The notes under the pieces: generated by a model
What the model was told of the DNA's origin: nothing
What the model saw: the letters and a program-made list of their open reading frames with translations, nothing else
Database searches by the model: none
Shown here: positions 8,403 through 14,506 of the stretch, piece after piece
Layout: each line of letters starts with the position of its first letter
Numbering within the stretch: the stretch's first letter is position 1
Origin: Acidimicrobiaceae bacterium
Lineage (GTDB): Bacteria; Actinomycetota; Acidimicrobiia; Acidimicrobiales; Acidimicrobiaceae
Direction: 5' to 3'
Assembly: GCA_013044415.1 (NCBI GenBank)
Contig: JABEUO010000032.1
Span: 1-18,166 of the forward strand
DNA: 18,166 nucleotides
Made by a program: the position numbers and the translations under genes

Positions 8403-9041
8403 CTAGAAGCTTCTAACGAGGGCCACTACCTTGCCGAATATTGAAACTTCCTCGTGATTTGCCCTGATTGGCTGATAATTCTTGTTGGCGGGAAGAAGTT
8501 CTACCTCTTCGCCGAGCTTTGAGAGAATCTTGACCGTGGCCTCGTCCCCGAATATGCCGCAGATGACTACCTCGCCAACTTCGGCGACTTTTTGCGCCCT
8601 AGCGACGACCCAGTCATTTTCAAATATGCCCATTTCTACCATCGAGTCGCCTCGGACCTTCAGTGCGAAGTGATCTCCACTGCCGATCATATCCCTCGAA
8701 AGGACTAAGTCTCCTTCTCGATCTTCGAAGGCAACAACACCGGTGCCAGCGGCCACTCTACCCAGTATCGGAATTGACACGGATTCTGATTCTCCATGCG
8801 TCGATTCGGAGAGCTGACTTCCCTTGTCGGGTTGATTCAGCTTAAGTGCTCTTGGCTTGTTGGGGTCTCTCTCGATGAAACCGTCCCTCTCTAGCGACCT
8901 CAAGTGGACTTGCACAGATGCCGGGGAAGCCAGACCCACTTCGCTCGCTATTTCACGCACGGTTGGAGGGTATCCATACTGATTCTGAAAGTTGCATAGG
9001 AATTCGAAAATTTGTTGCCGCTTGCTCGGTTTCAGGTTCAA
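8403..9041 (-). CDS. lexA: SOS repressor LexA
   Basis: LexA represses DNA-damage genes and is inactivated by RecA-stimulated self-cleavage. From the TTG at 9041 the product has 212 residues. The N-terminal winged helix-turn-helix includes the family segment YPPTVREIASEVGLASPASVQVHLRSLERDGFIERD (in two runs: residues 24-40 and 41-59). A linker and the S24 peptidase domain follow. The scissile Ala-Gly is A98-G99 in RVAAGTG, and the catalytic dyad is S133 (RGDSMVE) and K171 (ATVKIL). After the cleavage site the usual proline is replaced by glycine (AAGTG). The reading frame stays open to 9098, but a start there would lie inside the promoter and LexA box. The TTG at 9041 has AAAGGAGGG a few bases upstream and gives the standard N-terminus (NLKPSKRQQ). 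Confidence 0.95.
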   Translation of the reverse strand: MNLKPSKRQQIFEFLCNFQNQYGYPPTVREIASEVGLASPASVQVHLRSLERDGFIERDPNKPRALKLNQPDKGSQLSESTHGESESVSIPILGRVAAGTGVVAFEDREGDLVLSRDMIGSGDHFALKVRGDSMVEMGIFENDWVVARAQKVAEVGEVVICGIFGDEATVKILSKLGEEVELLPANKNYQPIRANHEEVSIFGKVVALVRSF

Positions 9042-9069
9042 ATGACCCTCCTTTTCAACCAATGGGTTC

Positions 9070-9098
9070 AATATACCATTTGGGAGGGCGTAGAACAA
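9070..9098 (-). promoter_or_regulatory. predicted lexA promoter
   Basis: Read on the minus strand, TTGTTC (-35, complement of 9093-9098) and TATATT (-10, complement of 9070-9075) are separated by 17 bases. Transcription would start near 9063, about 20 bases ahead of the TTG start of lexA. The -10 is close to consensus and the -35 is weak (first three bases match). The -35 overlaps the LexA-box-like site at 9096-9109, as expected for autoregulation. Confidence 0.5.
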
Positions 9099-9109
9099 AC
9101 AAATGTTCG
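9096..9109. promoter_or_regulatory. LexA-box-like operator 1 (lexA side)
   Basis: CAAACAAATGTTCG matches the actinobacterial LexA box CGAAC-RNRY-GTTCG at all but one position (A for G at base 2). It overlaps the predicted -35 of lexA. A further GAAC at 9093-9096 overlaps its left end. This is the usual place for LexA to control its own gene. Confidence 0.65.
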
Positions 9110-9116
9110 AAAATAT

Positions 9117-9145
9117 TTGTCTATGTCACACCTGTGTGATTCAAT
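9117..9145 (+). promoter_or_regulatory. tentative promoter of the LysM gene
   Basis: TTGTCT (9117-9122) and TTCAAT (9140-9145), each 4 of 6 to consensus, are 17 bases apart. The 14-base palindrome at 9126-9139 fills most of the spacer, and LexA-box-like site 2 begins two bases after the -10. An alternative -10 is TATGTT at 9153-9158, inside site 2. The choice cannot be settled from sequence. Confidence 0.3.
9126..9139. promoter_or_regulatory. perfect 14-base palindrome between the two LexA-box-like sites
   Basis: TCACAC-CT-GTGTGA has two perfect 6-base half-sites around a 2-base centre. It does not match the LexA box, which needs GAAC and GTTC half-sites. The half-site order is the reverse of a CRP site (TGTGA-N6-TCACA). 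It could bind a dimeric regulator other than LexA, but no candidate is identified. Confidence 0.45.
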
Positions 9146-9146
9146 A

Positions 9147-9160
9147 GGAACATATGTTTG
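9147..9160. promoter_or_regulatory. LexA-box-like operator 2 (LysM-gene side)
   Basis: GGAACATATGTTTG fits CGAAC-RNRY-GTTCG at 12 of 14 positions, with both GAAC and GTT cores and a 4-base centre (ATAT). It lies 17 bases before the ATG of the LysM gene, between the tentative -10 and the ribosome site, where bound LexA would block transcription. Confidence 0.55.
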
Positions 9161-9176
9161 ATATTGGAGGTACGTG

Positions 9177-9611
9177 ATGGCCTTATTTGTGGATCAACTG
9201 AGCGAATCTTCGGGTGACGATGCAATGGCCGAGACGTTACTGACAGGGTGGTACGTCGGTGAAGTCTCCTACTACGAGCGACCGAGGTTGTCGGTTATCG
9301 ATGGTGCCTTGTCTGATAGCGGTGGGCGAAGGATCTCCTCTAAGAGACTATTTCGCCTCGTCCGTAGTCTGCTCATACTGCTCATCTTTGTCGCTGGCGG
9401 GAGCCTTCTCTATTCGAAGGTAACCGCAGGAACTCCTTCAGCTGGCACTTCGGTCACCTACACGGTAAGGCCGGGTGATACCCTTTGGTCGATAGTGCAG
9501 AGATACAATCCAAACTCAGACCCTCGACCACTGGTTCAGCAGCTCCAGGGCGAGCTTGGTACAACGGTAATTACACCGGGTGAGAAAATCGTCGTCCCAT
9601 TCGATCGTTAG
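9177..9611 (+). CDS. membrane-anchored LysM protein, probable SOS-induced cell-division inhibitor
   Basis: A 144-residue protein with a polar N-terminal part (1-56), a basic patch (RRISSKR), one hydrophobic segment at about 61-79, a short linker, and one LysM domain at about 94-141 (TYTVRPGDTLWSIVQRY to the end). This predicts a cytoplasmic N-terminus, one membrane span and an outside LysM that binds peptidoglycan. The ATG at 9177 is preferred over the GTG at 9174 because GGAGG (9166-9170) is six bases before it. Divergent lexA, a LexA-box-like site in the leader, and nrdR downstream reproduce the layout around mycobacterial Rv2719c (ChiZ); Bacillus YneA is also a small LysM protein beside lexA. 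By analogy it would stop septation during SOS. That role is inferred from context and domain order, not from close sequence match. Confidence 0.8.
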   Translation: MALFVDQLSESSGDDAMAETLLTGWYVGEVSYYERPRLSVIDGALSDSGGRRISSKRLFRLVRSLLILLIFVAGGSLLYSKVTAGTPSAGTSVTYTVRPGDTLWSIVQRYNPNSDPRPLVQQLQGELGTTVITPGEKIVVPFDR

Positions 9612-9703
9612 TGGATAGGATCGGTAATGGGTCACACGCTAGGGGGTCGTCGCAGGGCTGTCGGCTCGCTCCTAGGACTTCAATCGTCGACCCGGGAGTG
9701 GTT

Positions 9704-10162
9704 TTGCGCTGTCCGTTTTGTTTGTGTTCAGATGTCCGAGTTGTTGACTCGAGGGTGGTTGAAGAGGGTAATGCCATCCGGCGAAGGCGCGCCTGTGAAG
9801 GATGCAAGAGGCGTTTTACCACCTATGAGCGGATAGAGGAATCACCATTCTTAGTGGTGAAGAGGTCCGGAGTTAGAGAACCCTTCGAACGTTCAAAGGT
9901 AGTAGCGGGGATGCGGGCTTCTCTAAAGAACAGGCCATTTTCAGATTCCGATCTTGAATCTGCGGTTAGCGAAATCGAGGACAAACTCAGGTTGGTTGGA
10001 GACGAATGCTCCACCGACCAGATCGGATTACTGGTACTCGAGTGGTTGAAGGCAAATGACGAAGTTGGATATATTCGCTTTGCCTCTGTCTATAAGGGTT
10101 TTGAGGCCTGGCACGACTTTGAGCGTGAGGCGGTAAGTCTGGTAAAAAAGTACGAGACGTAA
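9704..10162 (+). CDS. nrdR: transcriptional repressor NrdR
   Basis: NrdR represses ribonucleotide reductase genes when dATP/ATP is bound. From the TTG at 9704 the product has 152 residues, the normal length, and begins MRCPFC as in almost all family members. The zinc ribbon uses C3, C6, C31 and C34 (CPFC and CEGC), followed by RRRFTTYE-like wording (KRRFTTYERIE). An ATP-cone domain spans about residues 48-138 (VVKRSGVREPFERSKV at its start). The frame is open back to 9611, but the extra 31 codons do not resemble the family. GGGAG at 9693-9697 sits six bases before the TTG; GTG at 9698 is a less likely start. It lies 92 bases after the LysM gene on the same strand. No ribonucleotide reductase gene and no clear NrdR box are in the window. 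Confidence 0.95.
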   Translation: MRCPFCLCSDVRVVDSRVVEEGNAIRRRRACEGCKRRFTTYERIEESPFLVVKRSGVREPFERSKVVAGMRASLKNRPFSDSDLESAVSEIEDKLRLVGDECSTDQIGLLVLEWLKANDEVGYIRFASVYKGFEAWHDFEREAVSLVKKYET

Positions 10163-10439
10163 CCTATCTGGTGCTTGAGCCACCCTTTGAAGCGGTCTTC
10201 GGACGTAGATTGGATATCAATCCTTCTGGTGGCGGTATCGCCAGTGTAACTCCAACGTCTGCATTCGTTACTCGATGCCGGGCTCCTCGGGTAGTTGCAG
10301 TCTTGACAACTCAGTCGATATTTCGGGGTAAATTTCCCTATTTCGAACCTAAAGGAATTTGAATTACCTCCTTCGGGCACACAGAGCCCTAACCTATAAT
10401 TGCGTGGAATTCAAAAAGGGAACCTTTAGGCAGGACGAA
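10163..10439. other. non-coding gap with a possible promoter for the SRPBCC gene
   Basis: No convincing gene is seen in 277 bases. TGGCG-GTAT-CGCCA (10230-10243) is a perfect 5-base hairpin after nrdR but lacks a T run. A consensus -10 hexamer TATAAT is at 10395-10400, without a good -35 at the usual distance (CTTCGG or TTCGGG). A transcript from it would start near 10407, about 33 bases before the TTG chosen for the next gene. TTGACA occurs at 10303-10308 but has no good -10 partner. Confidence 0.4.
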
Positions 10440-10916
10440 TTGGAAGTGGCTAGCTCGACAGACTCTATCTATGTGGTCACTCGCTCAGCTGCGATAAAGG
10501 CTGCTCGGGAGGCCATATTCGACTTATTGTCCTCCCCTTCCCGTCATCACCTTTTTGATGGATCGGGCACAGTTCTCGCTGAGCTCGAGGGCCCCGAAAA
10601 ACTCTATTTGAACGCCAAGTTCAGAATGTCCATGCGTCGTAGCGCTATTAGCTATCGGATTTGGAATACCGTGGTGGAATTCGATGAGCCGACGGTGATC
10701 GCGTGGCGACACGTTGGAAGGCACGTTTGGCGTTTTGAACTAGAAGATATCTCGAGTGAATTCGGACCAGCTACCCGGGTTACCGAGTCGTTCGAGTGGG
10801 GGAATGTCCATTCGAAGTTTCTGTATGAAGTGCTCAAGTATCCTGCTCAGAACGGAAGGGCTATCGAGGCAACGCTCGAAAAGCTGGCTGAATTGGCCTC
10901 TAACGGCCAGTTGTAA
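10440..10916 (+). CDS. SRPBCC-fold (polyketide cyclase/START-like) protein of unknown ligand
   Basis: From the TTG at 10440 the product has 158 residues, the usual length of single-domain SRPBCC proteins, whose fold binds hydrophobic ligands in a deep cavity. The N-terminal strand (DSIYVVTRSAAIKAAREAIFDLLSSPSRHHLFDGSG) fits the first strand plus the helix pair that opens this fold, read here in two parts (residues 8-25 and 26-43). Later segments alternate as beta strands (VVEFDEPTVIAWRHV, WRFELEDI, ATRVTESFEWG), and a long C-terminal helix ends with EATLEKLAELA. The frame is open to a TTG at 10359, but that start would be upstream of the likely promoter at 10395. It stands alone, between nrdR and a convergent gene, so context gives no hint of ligand. 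Close relatives in actinobacteria are generally unnamed. Confidence 0.75.
   Translation: MEVASSTDSIYVVTRSAAIKAAREAIFDLLSSPSRHHLFDGSGTVLAELEGPEKLYLNAKFRMSMRRSAISYRIWNTVVEFDEPTVIAWRHVGRHVWRFELEDISSEFGPATRVTESFEWGNVHSKFLYEVLKYPAQNGRAIEATLEKLAELASNGQL
10891..10912 (+). terminator. hairpin at the end of the SRPBCC gene
   Basis: AATTGGCC and GGCCAGTT can form an 8-base stem (one G-U pair) around a 6-base loop, ending two bases before the TAA stop. No T run follows. It may help end transcription before the convergent gene; the 235-base gap 10917-11151 holds no gene. A further distant inverted repeat CAAGCTG / CAGCTTG lies at 10922-10928 and 10953-10959. Confidence 0.25.
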
Positions 10917-11151
10917 ATTGCCAAGCTGATGGGCGTGAAAAACTAAGAGCTCCAGCTTGTTTGATTGGCGATTTTAAGCGCGCCACCTCCTGCGGGGCTA
11001 ATTAATTGAGGCTGCTCGCCCGGTTGGCAGCGGCTAGGAGATTCAGAACTCAAATTGCCCTTCGACGGTCAAAAGCGTTCCTCCTGGTTGGGGTGGGTGA
11101 GGTGAATTTGTGCCCGGTTGTGCAGGTGAGAGCTAGGATGATGGTCGGAGA

Positions 11152-11961
11152 CTAGTCGTCTAGATAGTCGGCTTCGACATCCATTACCAGGCTTTTCTTG
11201 ATCAGACCCCTAAACTCGTTAAATATAAAAGGGTTCGAGGCGATCGTAAGTGTACGTTGAGCGACATCTTGGTTCAGTGAACCTACTCTGGCGCCTGCCT
11301 CAGTAGCGATAAGTTCGGCAGCTTTGTAGTCCCATGGCCAAAGTCCCTGTTCGTAGAATGCGTCTAATCGCCCACAAGCAACCCAGCAGATATCTATTGA
11401 AGCCGCTCCCGCCCTTCTTATATCTCGAAAGGTCTCTACCATAGCTAAAAGTGTTTGGGCTTGACGTTTCCTGCGCTTGGAATCATAAGAGAACCCCGTT
11501 CCAACTAGGGCATTTCTGACCGAAGTGATAGAAGTGGGGGAGATCGACTTTCCGTTTCTCGTTGCCCCGCGTCCCTTCTCGGCGCGGTAGAGTTCATCAT
11601 TTCCGATGTCATAGACAACGGCGGCGACGCATTGATCTCCACGGATCACAGCGATTGATACCGCGAAGTTAGGGATGTCATAGACGAAGTTTGTGGTTCC
11701 ATCGATTGGATCGATAACCCAGGTATACTCAGATTCTCCTTGATAACGAGCCTGCTCTTCGCCGAGTATGGAGTCCTCGGGTCGAATCGACCTCAACTCG
11801 GAGCGGATCATCCCTTCAACTAGCTCGTCCACCTCCGTGACGACGTCGGAGCGAGAGGATTTTTCGGCGATCTCCTTAGGTGAGCCGTGCGCAACTACCA
11901 GATCTTTGGCTTTGATCGATAGTTCTGTCGCCAGCTCGAGGAGTTGTGTGTTAGTTGTCAC
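11152..11961 (-). CDS. inositol monophosphatase family phosphatase
   Basis: A Mg-dependent phosphatase of 269 residues in the IMPase/SuhB family. Metal and catalytic motifs are present: GEEQ (E68/E69), DPIDGTTNF (84-92, with D84 and D87), and WDYKAA (D211), along with the GAASIDICWVACGRLDAF segment typical of the fold. Family members act on inositol-1-phosphate, histidinol-phosphate, fructose-1,6-bisphosphate or PAP. The sequence alone does not select one, so no gene name is given. In actinobacteria inositol phosphatase feeds mycothiol and phosphatidylinositol. The only usable start is GTG at 11961. Its preceding AGGAG touches the start codon with no spacing, so initiation is unusual; a GATAAT -10-like site (complement of 11980-11985) would give a leader of about 12 bases. 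It is divergent from the threonine aldolase gene. Confidence 0.88.
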   Translation of the reverse strand: MTTNTQLLELATELSIKAKDLVVAHGSPKEIAEKSSRSDVVTEVDELVEGMIRSELRSIRPEDSILGEEQARYQGESEYTWVIDPIDGTTNFVYDIPNFAVSIAVIRGDQCVAAVVYDIGNDELYRAEKGRGATRNGKSISPTSITSVRNALVGTGFSYDSKRRKRQAQTLLAMVETFRDIRRAGAASIDICWVACGRLDAFYEQGLWPWDYKAAELIATEAGARVGSLNQDVAQRTLTIASNPFIFNEFRGLIKKSLVMDVEADYLDD

Positions 11962-11977
11962 TCCTAAAGGTTAGGAG
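11961..11977. promoter_or_regulatory. palindrome with a Shine-Dalgarno-like arm on each strand
   Basis: CTCCTAA-AGG-TTAGGAG is a perfect 7-base inverted repeat around 3 bases in the 54-base gap between divergent genes. Each strand reads TTAGGAG. On the minus strand this abuts the GTG start of the phosphatase gene. On the plus strand it is about 38 bases ahead of the threonine aldolase start, too far to act as its ribosome site. It could be an operator, or a hairpin masking the minus-strand start. Confidence 0.45.
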
Positions 11978-12015
11978 CGATTATCTTCGATTTAGCCCGT
12001 GCTAACGTCGTTGTT

Positions 12016-13041
12016 ATGTCTCATGCGCCGGATTTGATTGACCTACGTTCAGATACCGTAACCAAGCCGACGGACGAAATGCGAAAGGCGATGGCTGAAG
12101 CGGAAGTCGGTGATGATCGATACGGAGAAGACCCTACGGTCAGACGGCTCGAGGAGCTTTATGCCGAGTTAGTCGGCAAGGAGGCGGCCCTCTATCTCCC
12201 GTCTGGCACCATGGCGAACCAGGTAGCTCTGCGTAGTTGGACTAGCCCCGGTGGTGTCGTACTTGCTGGAAAGAATCAACACCTGGTCCAGTTTGAACGA
12301 GCCGGAGCGGCAAAGAATTCAAACATTCAGTTCGGACTGATTCGGGAGACCGATGGAGAACTCCGAGCCGACGATTTGATCGAAGAACTACAACTTCAGG
12401 TCCATTTTGGCCTGGAGGTTTCCCTGGTGTGTATAGAAAATACCCACATGCCATCGGGGGGGAGACCTTGGAAGATTGATCATCTCGAGGAGCTGAAGGC
12501 TGCTATCGGCACAATTCCTTTGCACATGGACGGGGCCAGATTGTTTAACGCTTCCATCGCTACCGGAATCAAGCCGAGTGAATACGCGTCACTGGTCGAT
12601 TCGGTGATGTCGTGCGTCTCAAAGGGTCTGTCGGCACCGATTGGTTCGATTCTTGCTGGGTCTGAAGAATTTATTGCGAGAGCCAGAACGGAACGGCAAA
12701 TACTTGGTGGCCAGATGCGGCAGGCTGGGGTAATAGCGGCAGCGGGAATCGTCGCCCTTGAAACCATGGTCGATAGATTGGCTGAGGATCATCGGCGGGC
12801 CAAACTGCTGGCATCGGCCGTGGCGGATAGATACCCCGAATGCGGGCTCGACCCGAATGCGGTCGAGACGAATATCGTCGTGTTCGAGCATAAAGACCCG
12901 TCGAGTTTTCTTAACTATCTGCGCGGAAATGACATTTTGGCCGGGACGATATCCCCGGGCAAAATAAGGTTGGTAACCCACAAGGATCTAGATGATTCAT
13001 CGGTAGAACAAGCACTTAGGGCGATTTCCCATGCACCTTAG
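12016..13041 (+). CDS. ltaE: low-specificity L-threonine aldolase (beta-eliminating lyase family)
   Basis: A PLP enzyme of 341 residues that cleaves L-threonine and L-allo-threonine to glycine and acetaldehyde. Family motifs in order: IDLRSDTVTKPTDEMRKAM at the N-terminus, VGDDRYGEDPTVRRLE, LYLPSGTMANQVAL (phosphate-binding loop region), CIENTHMPSGGRPW, LHMDGARLFNA (Asp that pairs with the PLP ring), and K203 in SCVSKGLSAPIGS (Schiff-base lysine). Length and motif order match the family. The ATG is the first start in frame and gives the normal N-terminus; no Shine-Dalgarno is visible, so a leaderless or weakly initiated mRNA is possible. The PIG-L gene begins 12 bases after its stop and is likely co-transcribed. 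Confidence 0.93.
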   Translation: MSHAPDLIDLRSDTVTKPTDEMRKAMAEAEVGDDRYGEDPTVRRLEELYAELVGKEAALYLPSGTMANQVALRSWTSPGGVVLAGKNQHLVQFERAGAAKNSNIQFGLIRETDGELRADDLIEELQLQVHFGLEVSLVCIENTHMPSGGRPWKIDHLEELKAAIGTIPLHMDGARLFNASIATGIKPSEYASLVDSVMSCVSKGLSAPIGSILAGSEEFIARARTERQILGGQMRQAGVIAAAGIVALETMVDRLAEDHRRAKLLASAVADRYPECGLDPNAVETNIVVFEHKDPSSFLNYLRGNDILAGTISPGKIRLVTHKDLDDSSVEQALRAISHAP

Positions 13042-13053
13042 GCACAGACTCCA

Positions 13054-13764
13054 TTGAGGGCCCTTGAAGTCGTCCCTCCTCGGGTGTTAGCCATATACGC
13101 CCACCCGGATGACGCCGAGATCTCATGCGGTGGAACCATTGCGACCTGGGCAAAGGCCAACTCCGCTATTAGATTGGTTGTCTGCACTTTAGGCGATAAA
13201 GGGGCCCAGAGCAAGGGCTCGCTTTCGACCTCCGAAAAGATAAAACTGCGTGCCGAGGAGGCCCAGAATTCAGCGCATCATTTGGGAATAACCGAACTCG
13301 TTACTTTGGGCTATCCAGACGGCGAAGTTTGCAACGACGAAGAGCTAAGGGAGAAGCTCGTATTCCAGATCAGGGATCATAGGCCAGACGTGCTTTTATG
13401 CCCAGATCCAACGACGATCTTCTTCGGGTCTGGTTTTTTCAACCATAGGGATCACCGCGAGGTTGGAATGGCCAGCCTCGATGCCGCTTTCCCGGCGGCC
13501 AGGTTGGACGGCTACTTTCCAGGTGAATTATCGTCCCACTCTGTTCAGATGGCCTTGCTGTCAGCTACTAACACCCCAGACGTGATAGTTGATGTAGCTA
13601 CTGGACTAAGCGGAAAGATTGAGGCGGTAGCGATGCATTCGAGCCAGGTCGAATATGGCGAGCTCTGGCTCGGGCAAGCCCTCTCCAACAGGGCCGAGGA
13701 AGCAGCGAGGGGTTCAAACCTTCGATATGCTGAGAGCTTCCGCATGGTTCAAGGGGGAGGCTAA
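13054..13764 (+). CDS. PIG-L (LmbE-like) family deacetylase
   Basis: A zinc-dependent N-deacetylase-like protein of 236 residues. The zinc/catalytic motif AHPDDAE (H17, D19, D20) follows the first strand, and the third zinc ligand region is FFNHRDHREVG (H131 and H134), as in the family. The CTLGDKGAQ and LGYPDGEV segments are also typical. Relatives remove acetyl groups from GlcNAc-linked substrates in mycothiol or bacillithiol synthesis, antibiotics or glycans. MshB and Mca are longer (near 290-300 residues), so this shorter protein is not confidently either. The TTG start at 13054 gives 10 residues before VLAIYAHPDD; a GTG at 13084 would remove them. It follows threonine aldolase by 12 bases. 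Confidence 0.85.
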   Translation: MRALEVVPPRVLAIYAHPDDAEISCGGTIATWAKANSAIRLVVCTLGDKGAQSKGSLSTSEKIKLRAEEAQNSAHHLGITELVTLGYPDGEVCNDEELREKLVFQIRDHRPDVLLCPDPTTIFFGSGFFNHRDHREVGMASLDAAFPAARLDGYFPGELSSHSVQMALLSATNTPDVIVDVATGLSGKIEAVAMHSSQVEYGELWLGQALSNRAEEAARGSNLRYAESFRMVQGGG

Positions 13765-14088
13765 GCCCTCAGACGGAGTGACCGATTCAGAATAGCAGAC
13801 TTCGGAACTTCATTCTGATTGACCTGGGCGGAGCAACCCTAATTGCTCTTTGGTGATTGACCACCTTCGAAGTGCCCAAAGATGAACGGGTACTGAATGG
13901 GCCTCACTAAACGCTGGGCAGGTAGGCGGGGTTGGGAAAATTCATCAGGCTAATTTATTTCATTTGGACTAAGATGTGTTTGTCTAGATTTGGTTCGATT
14001 TAGGGCCGGGTTGTAGATGCCGATAGCTTCTGAGCGTAGATTAATGGATGTGGGTATTTGTCCCAGAGTCGTATAGAAGGGGGAGGTT
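13765..14088. other. 324-base non-coding gap with repeats and hairpins
   Basis: No gene is seen. It holds an inverted repeat TCAGAAT (13787-13793) / ATTCTGA (13812-13818), a direct repeat TGATTGACC (13816-13824 and 13854-13862) flanking a hairpin (13831-13848), and an AT-rich stretch around 13940-13980 where a promoter for the next gene could lie. No -35/-10 pair is good enough to name; TATAGA at 14072-14077 lies too close to the ribosome site. Confidence 0.5.
13831..13851 (+). terminator. candidate intrinsic terminator after the PIG-L gene
   Basis: GAGCAA-CCCTAA-TTGCTC is a perfect 6-base stem with a 6-base loop, followed directly by TTT and then TGG. It lies 66 bases after the stop codon of the last gene of the pair. 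The T run is short, so strength is uncertain. Confidence 0.4.
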
Positions 14089-14463
14089 GTGCCGCTTTCT
14101 GAAGAAGAGCAGCGGATTCTCCAAGAGATCGAGAAGACATTCTACGATCACGACCCTGCCTTCGCGGATAGGGTTCGTTCTGAAACCGTCTATCGACATG
14201 CTGGGAGGAATCTCAAGTGGGCTGGAGTAATCTTCGTACTCGGCCTTATTTTTACCGTCGGTACGTTTACGACTTCGGTTTGGCTTGGAATCTTCGGATT
14301 TTTAGTGATGCTCGGCTCGGCGGTATACTTCGAGGAAAACCTTCGCAAGATGGGACGAGCCGGCTGGCAAGATCTCTCAAGCAATATGAAGGCTAATGGA
14401 GTCCAAGGTTCGGTTGCTGACCTGCAAAACAAGCTTAAAAATCGCTTCCGCAGAGAGAGCTAG
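14089..14463 (+). CDS. DUF3040 family membrane protein
   Basis: A 124-residue protein opening with PLSEEEQRILQEIEKTFYDHDPAFA, the hallmark N-terminus of DUF3040 (runs 2-16 and 17-26 are the conserved part). Two adjacent hydrophobic segments at about 43-60 and 63-80 predict a membrane hairpin with both ends in the cytoplasm. The tail (KLKNRFRRES) is basic. Function is unknown; the family is found essentially in actinobacteria, often near cell-envelope and division genes, which supports the assignment of the window to that phylum. The GTG start is preceded by GGGGGAGG, a strong ribosome site. Confidence 0.85.
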   Translation: MPLSEEEQRILQEIEKTFYDHDPAFADRVRSETVYRHAGRNLKWAGVIFVLGLIFTVGTFTTSVWLGIFGFLVMLGSAVYFEENLRKMGRAGWQDLSSNMKANGVQGSVADLQNKLKNRFRRES

Positions 14464-14506
14464 TCTTCTCTGGGGCTCCCTATAGAACTCGGAGGCTAGG
14501 GCGAGG

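Noticed and set aside
8404..8415. TAGAAGCTTCTA palindrome at the lexA stop as a terminator
   Set aside because: It has no loop and no T run; it reflects the codons Arg-Ser-Phe-stop.
9042..9098. Longer lexA start at 9098
   Set aside because: It would place the promoter and LexA box inside the gene and add residues not found in the family; the TTG at 9041 has a strong ribosome site.
9887..9894. GAACGTTC inside nrdR as a LexA box
   Set aside because: The half-sites are adjacent with no 4-base centre, and it lies well inside a coding region.
10171..10362. 63-codon ORF after nrdR
   Set aside because: No ribosome site, no recognisable domain and it overlaps the region expected to hold the next promoter.
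10984..10991. CACCTCCT, identical to the 16S rRNA anti-Shine-Dalgarno
   Set aside because: No other rRNA sequence surrounds it; coincidence.
11152..13764. A mycothiol gene cluster (inositol phosphatase plus PIG-L deacetylase)
   Set aside because: The phosphatase is divergent from the deacetylase, a threonine aldolase intervenes, the deacetylase is shorter than MshB/Mca, and no MshA, MshC or MshD is present.
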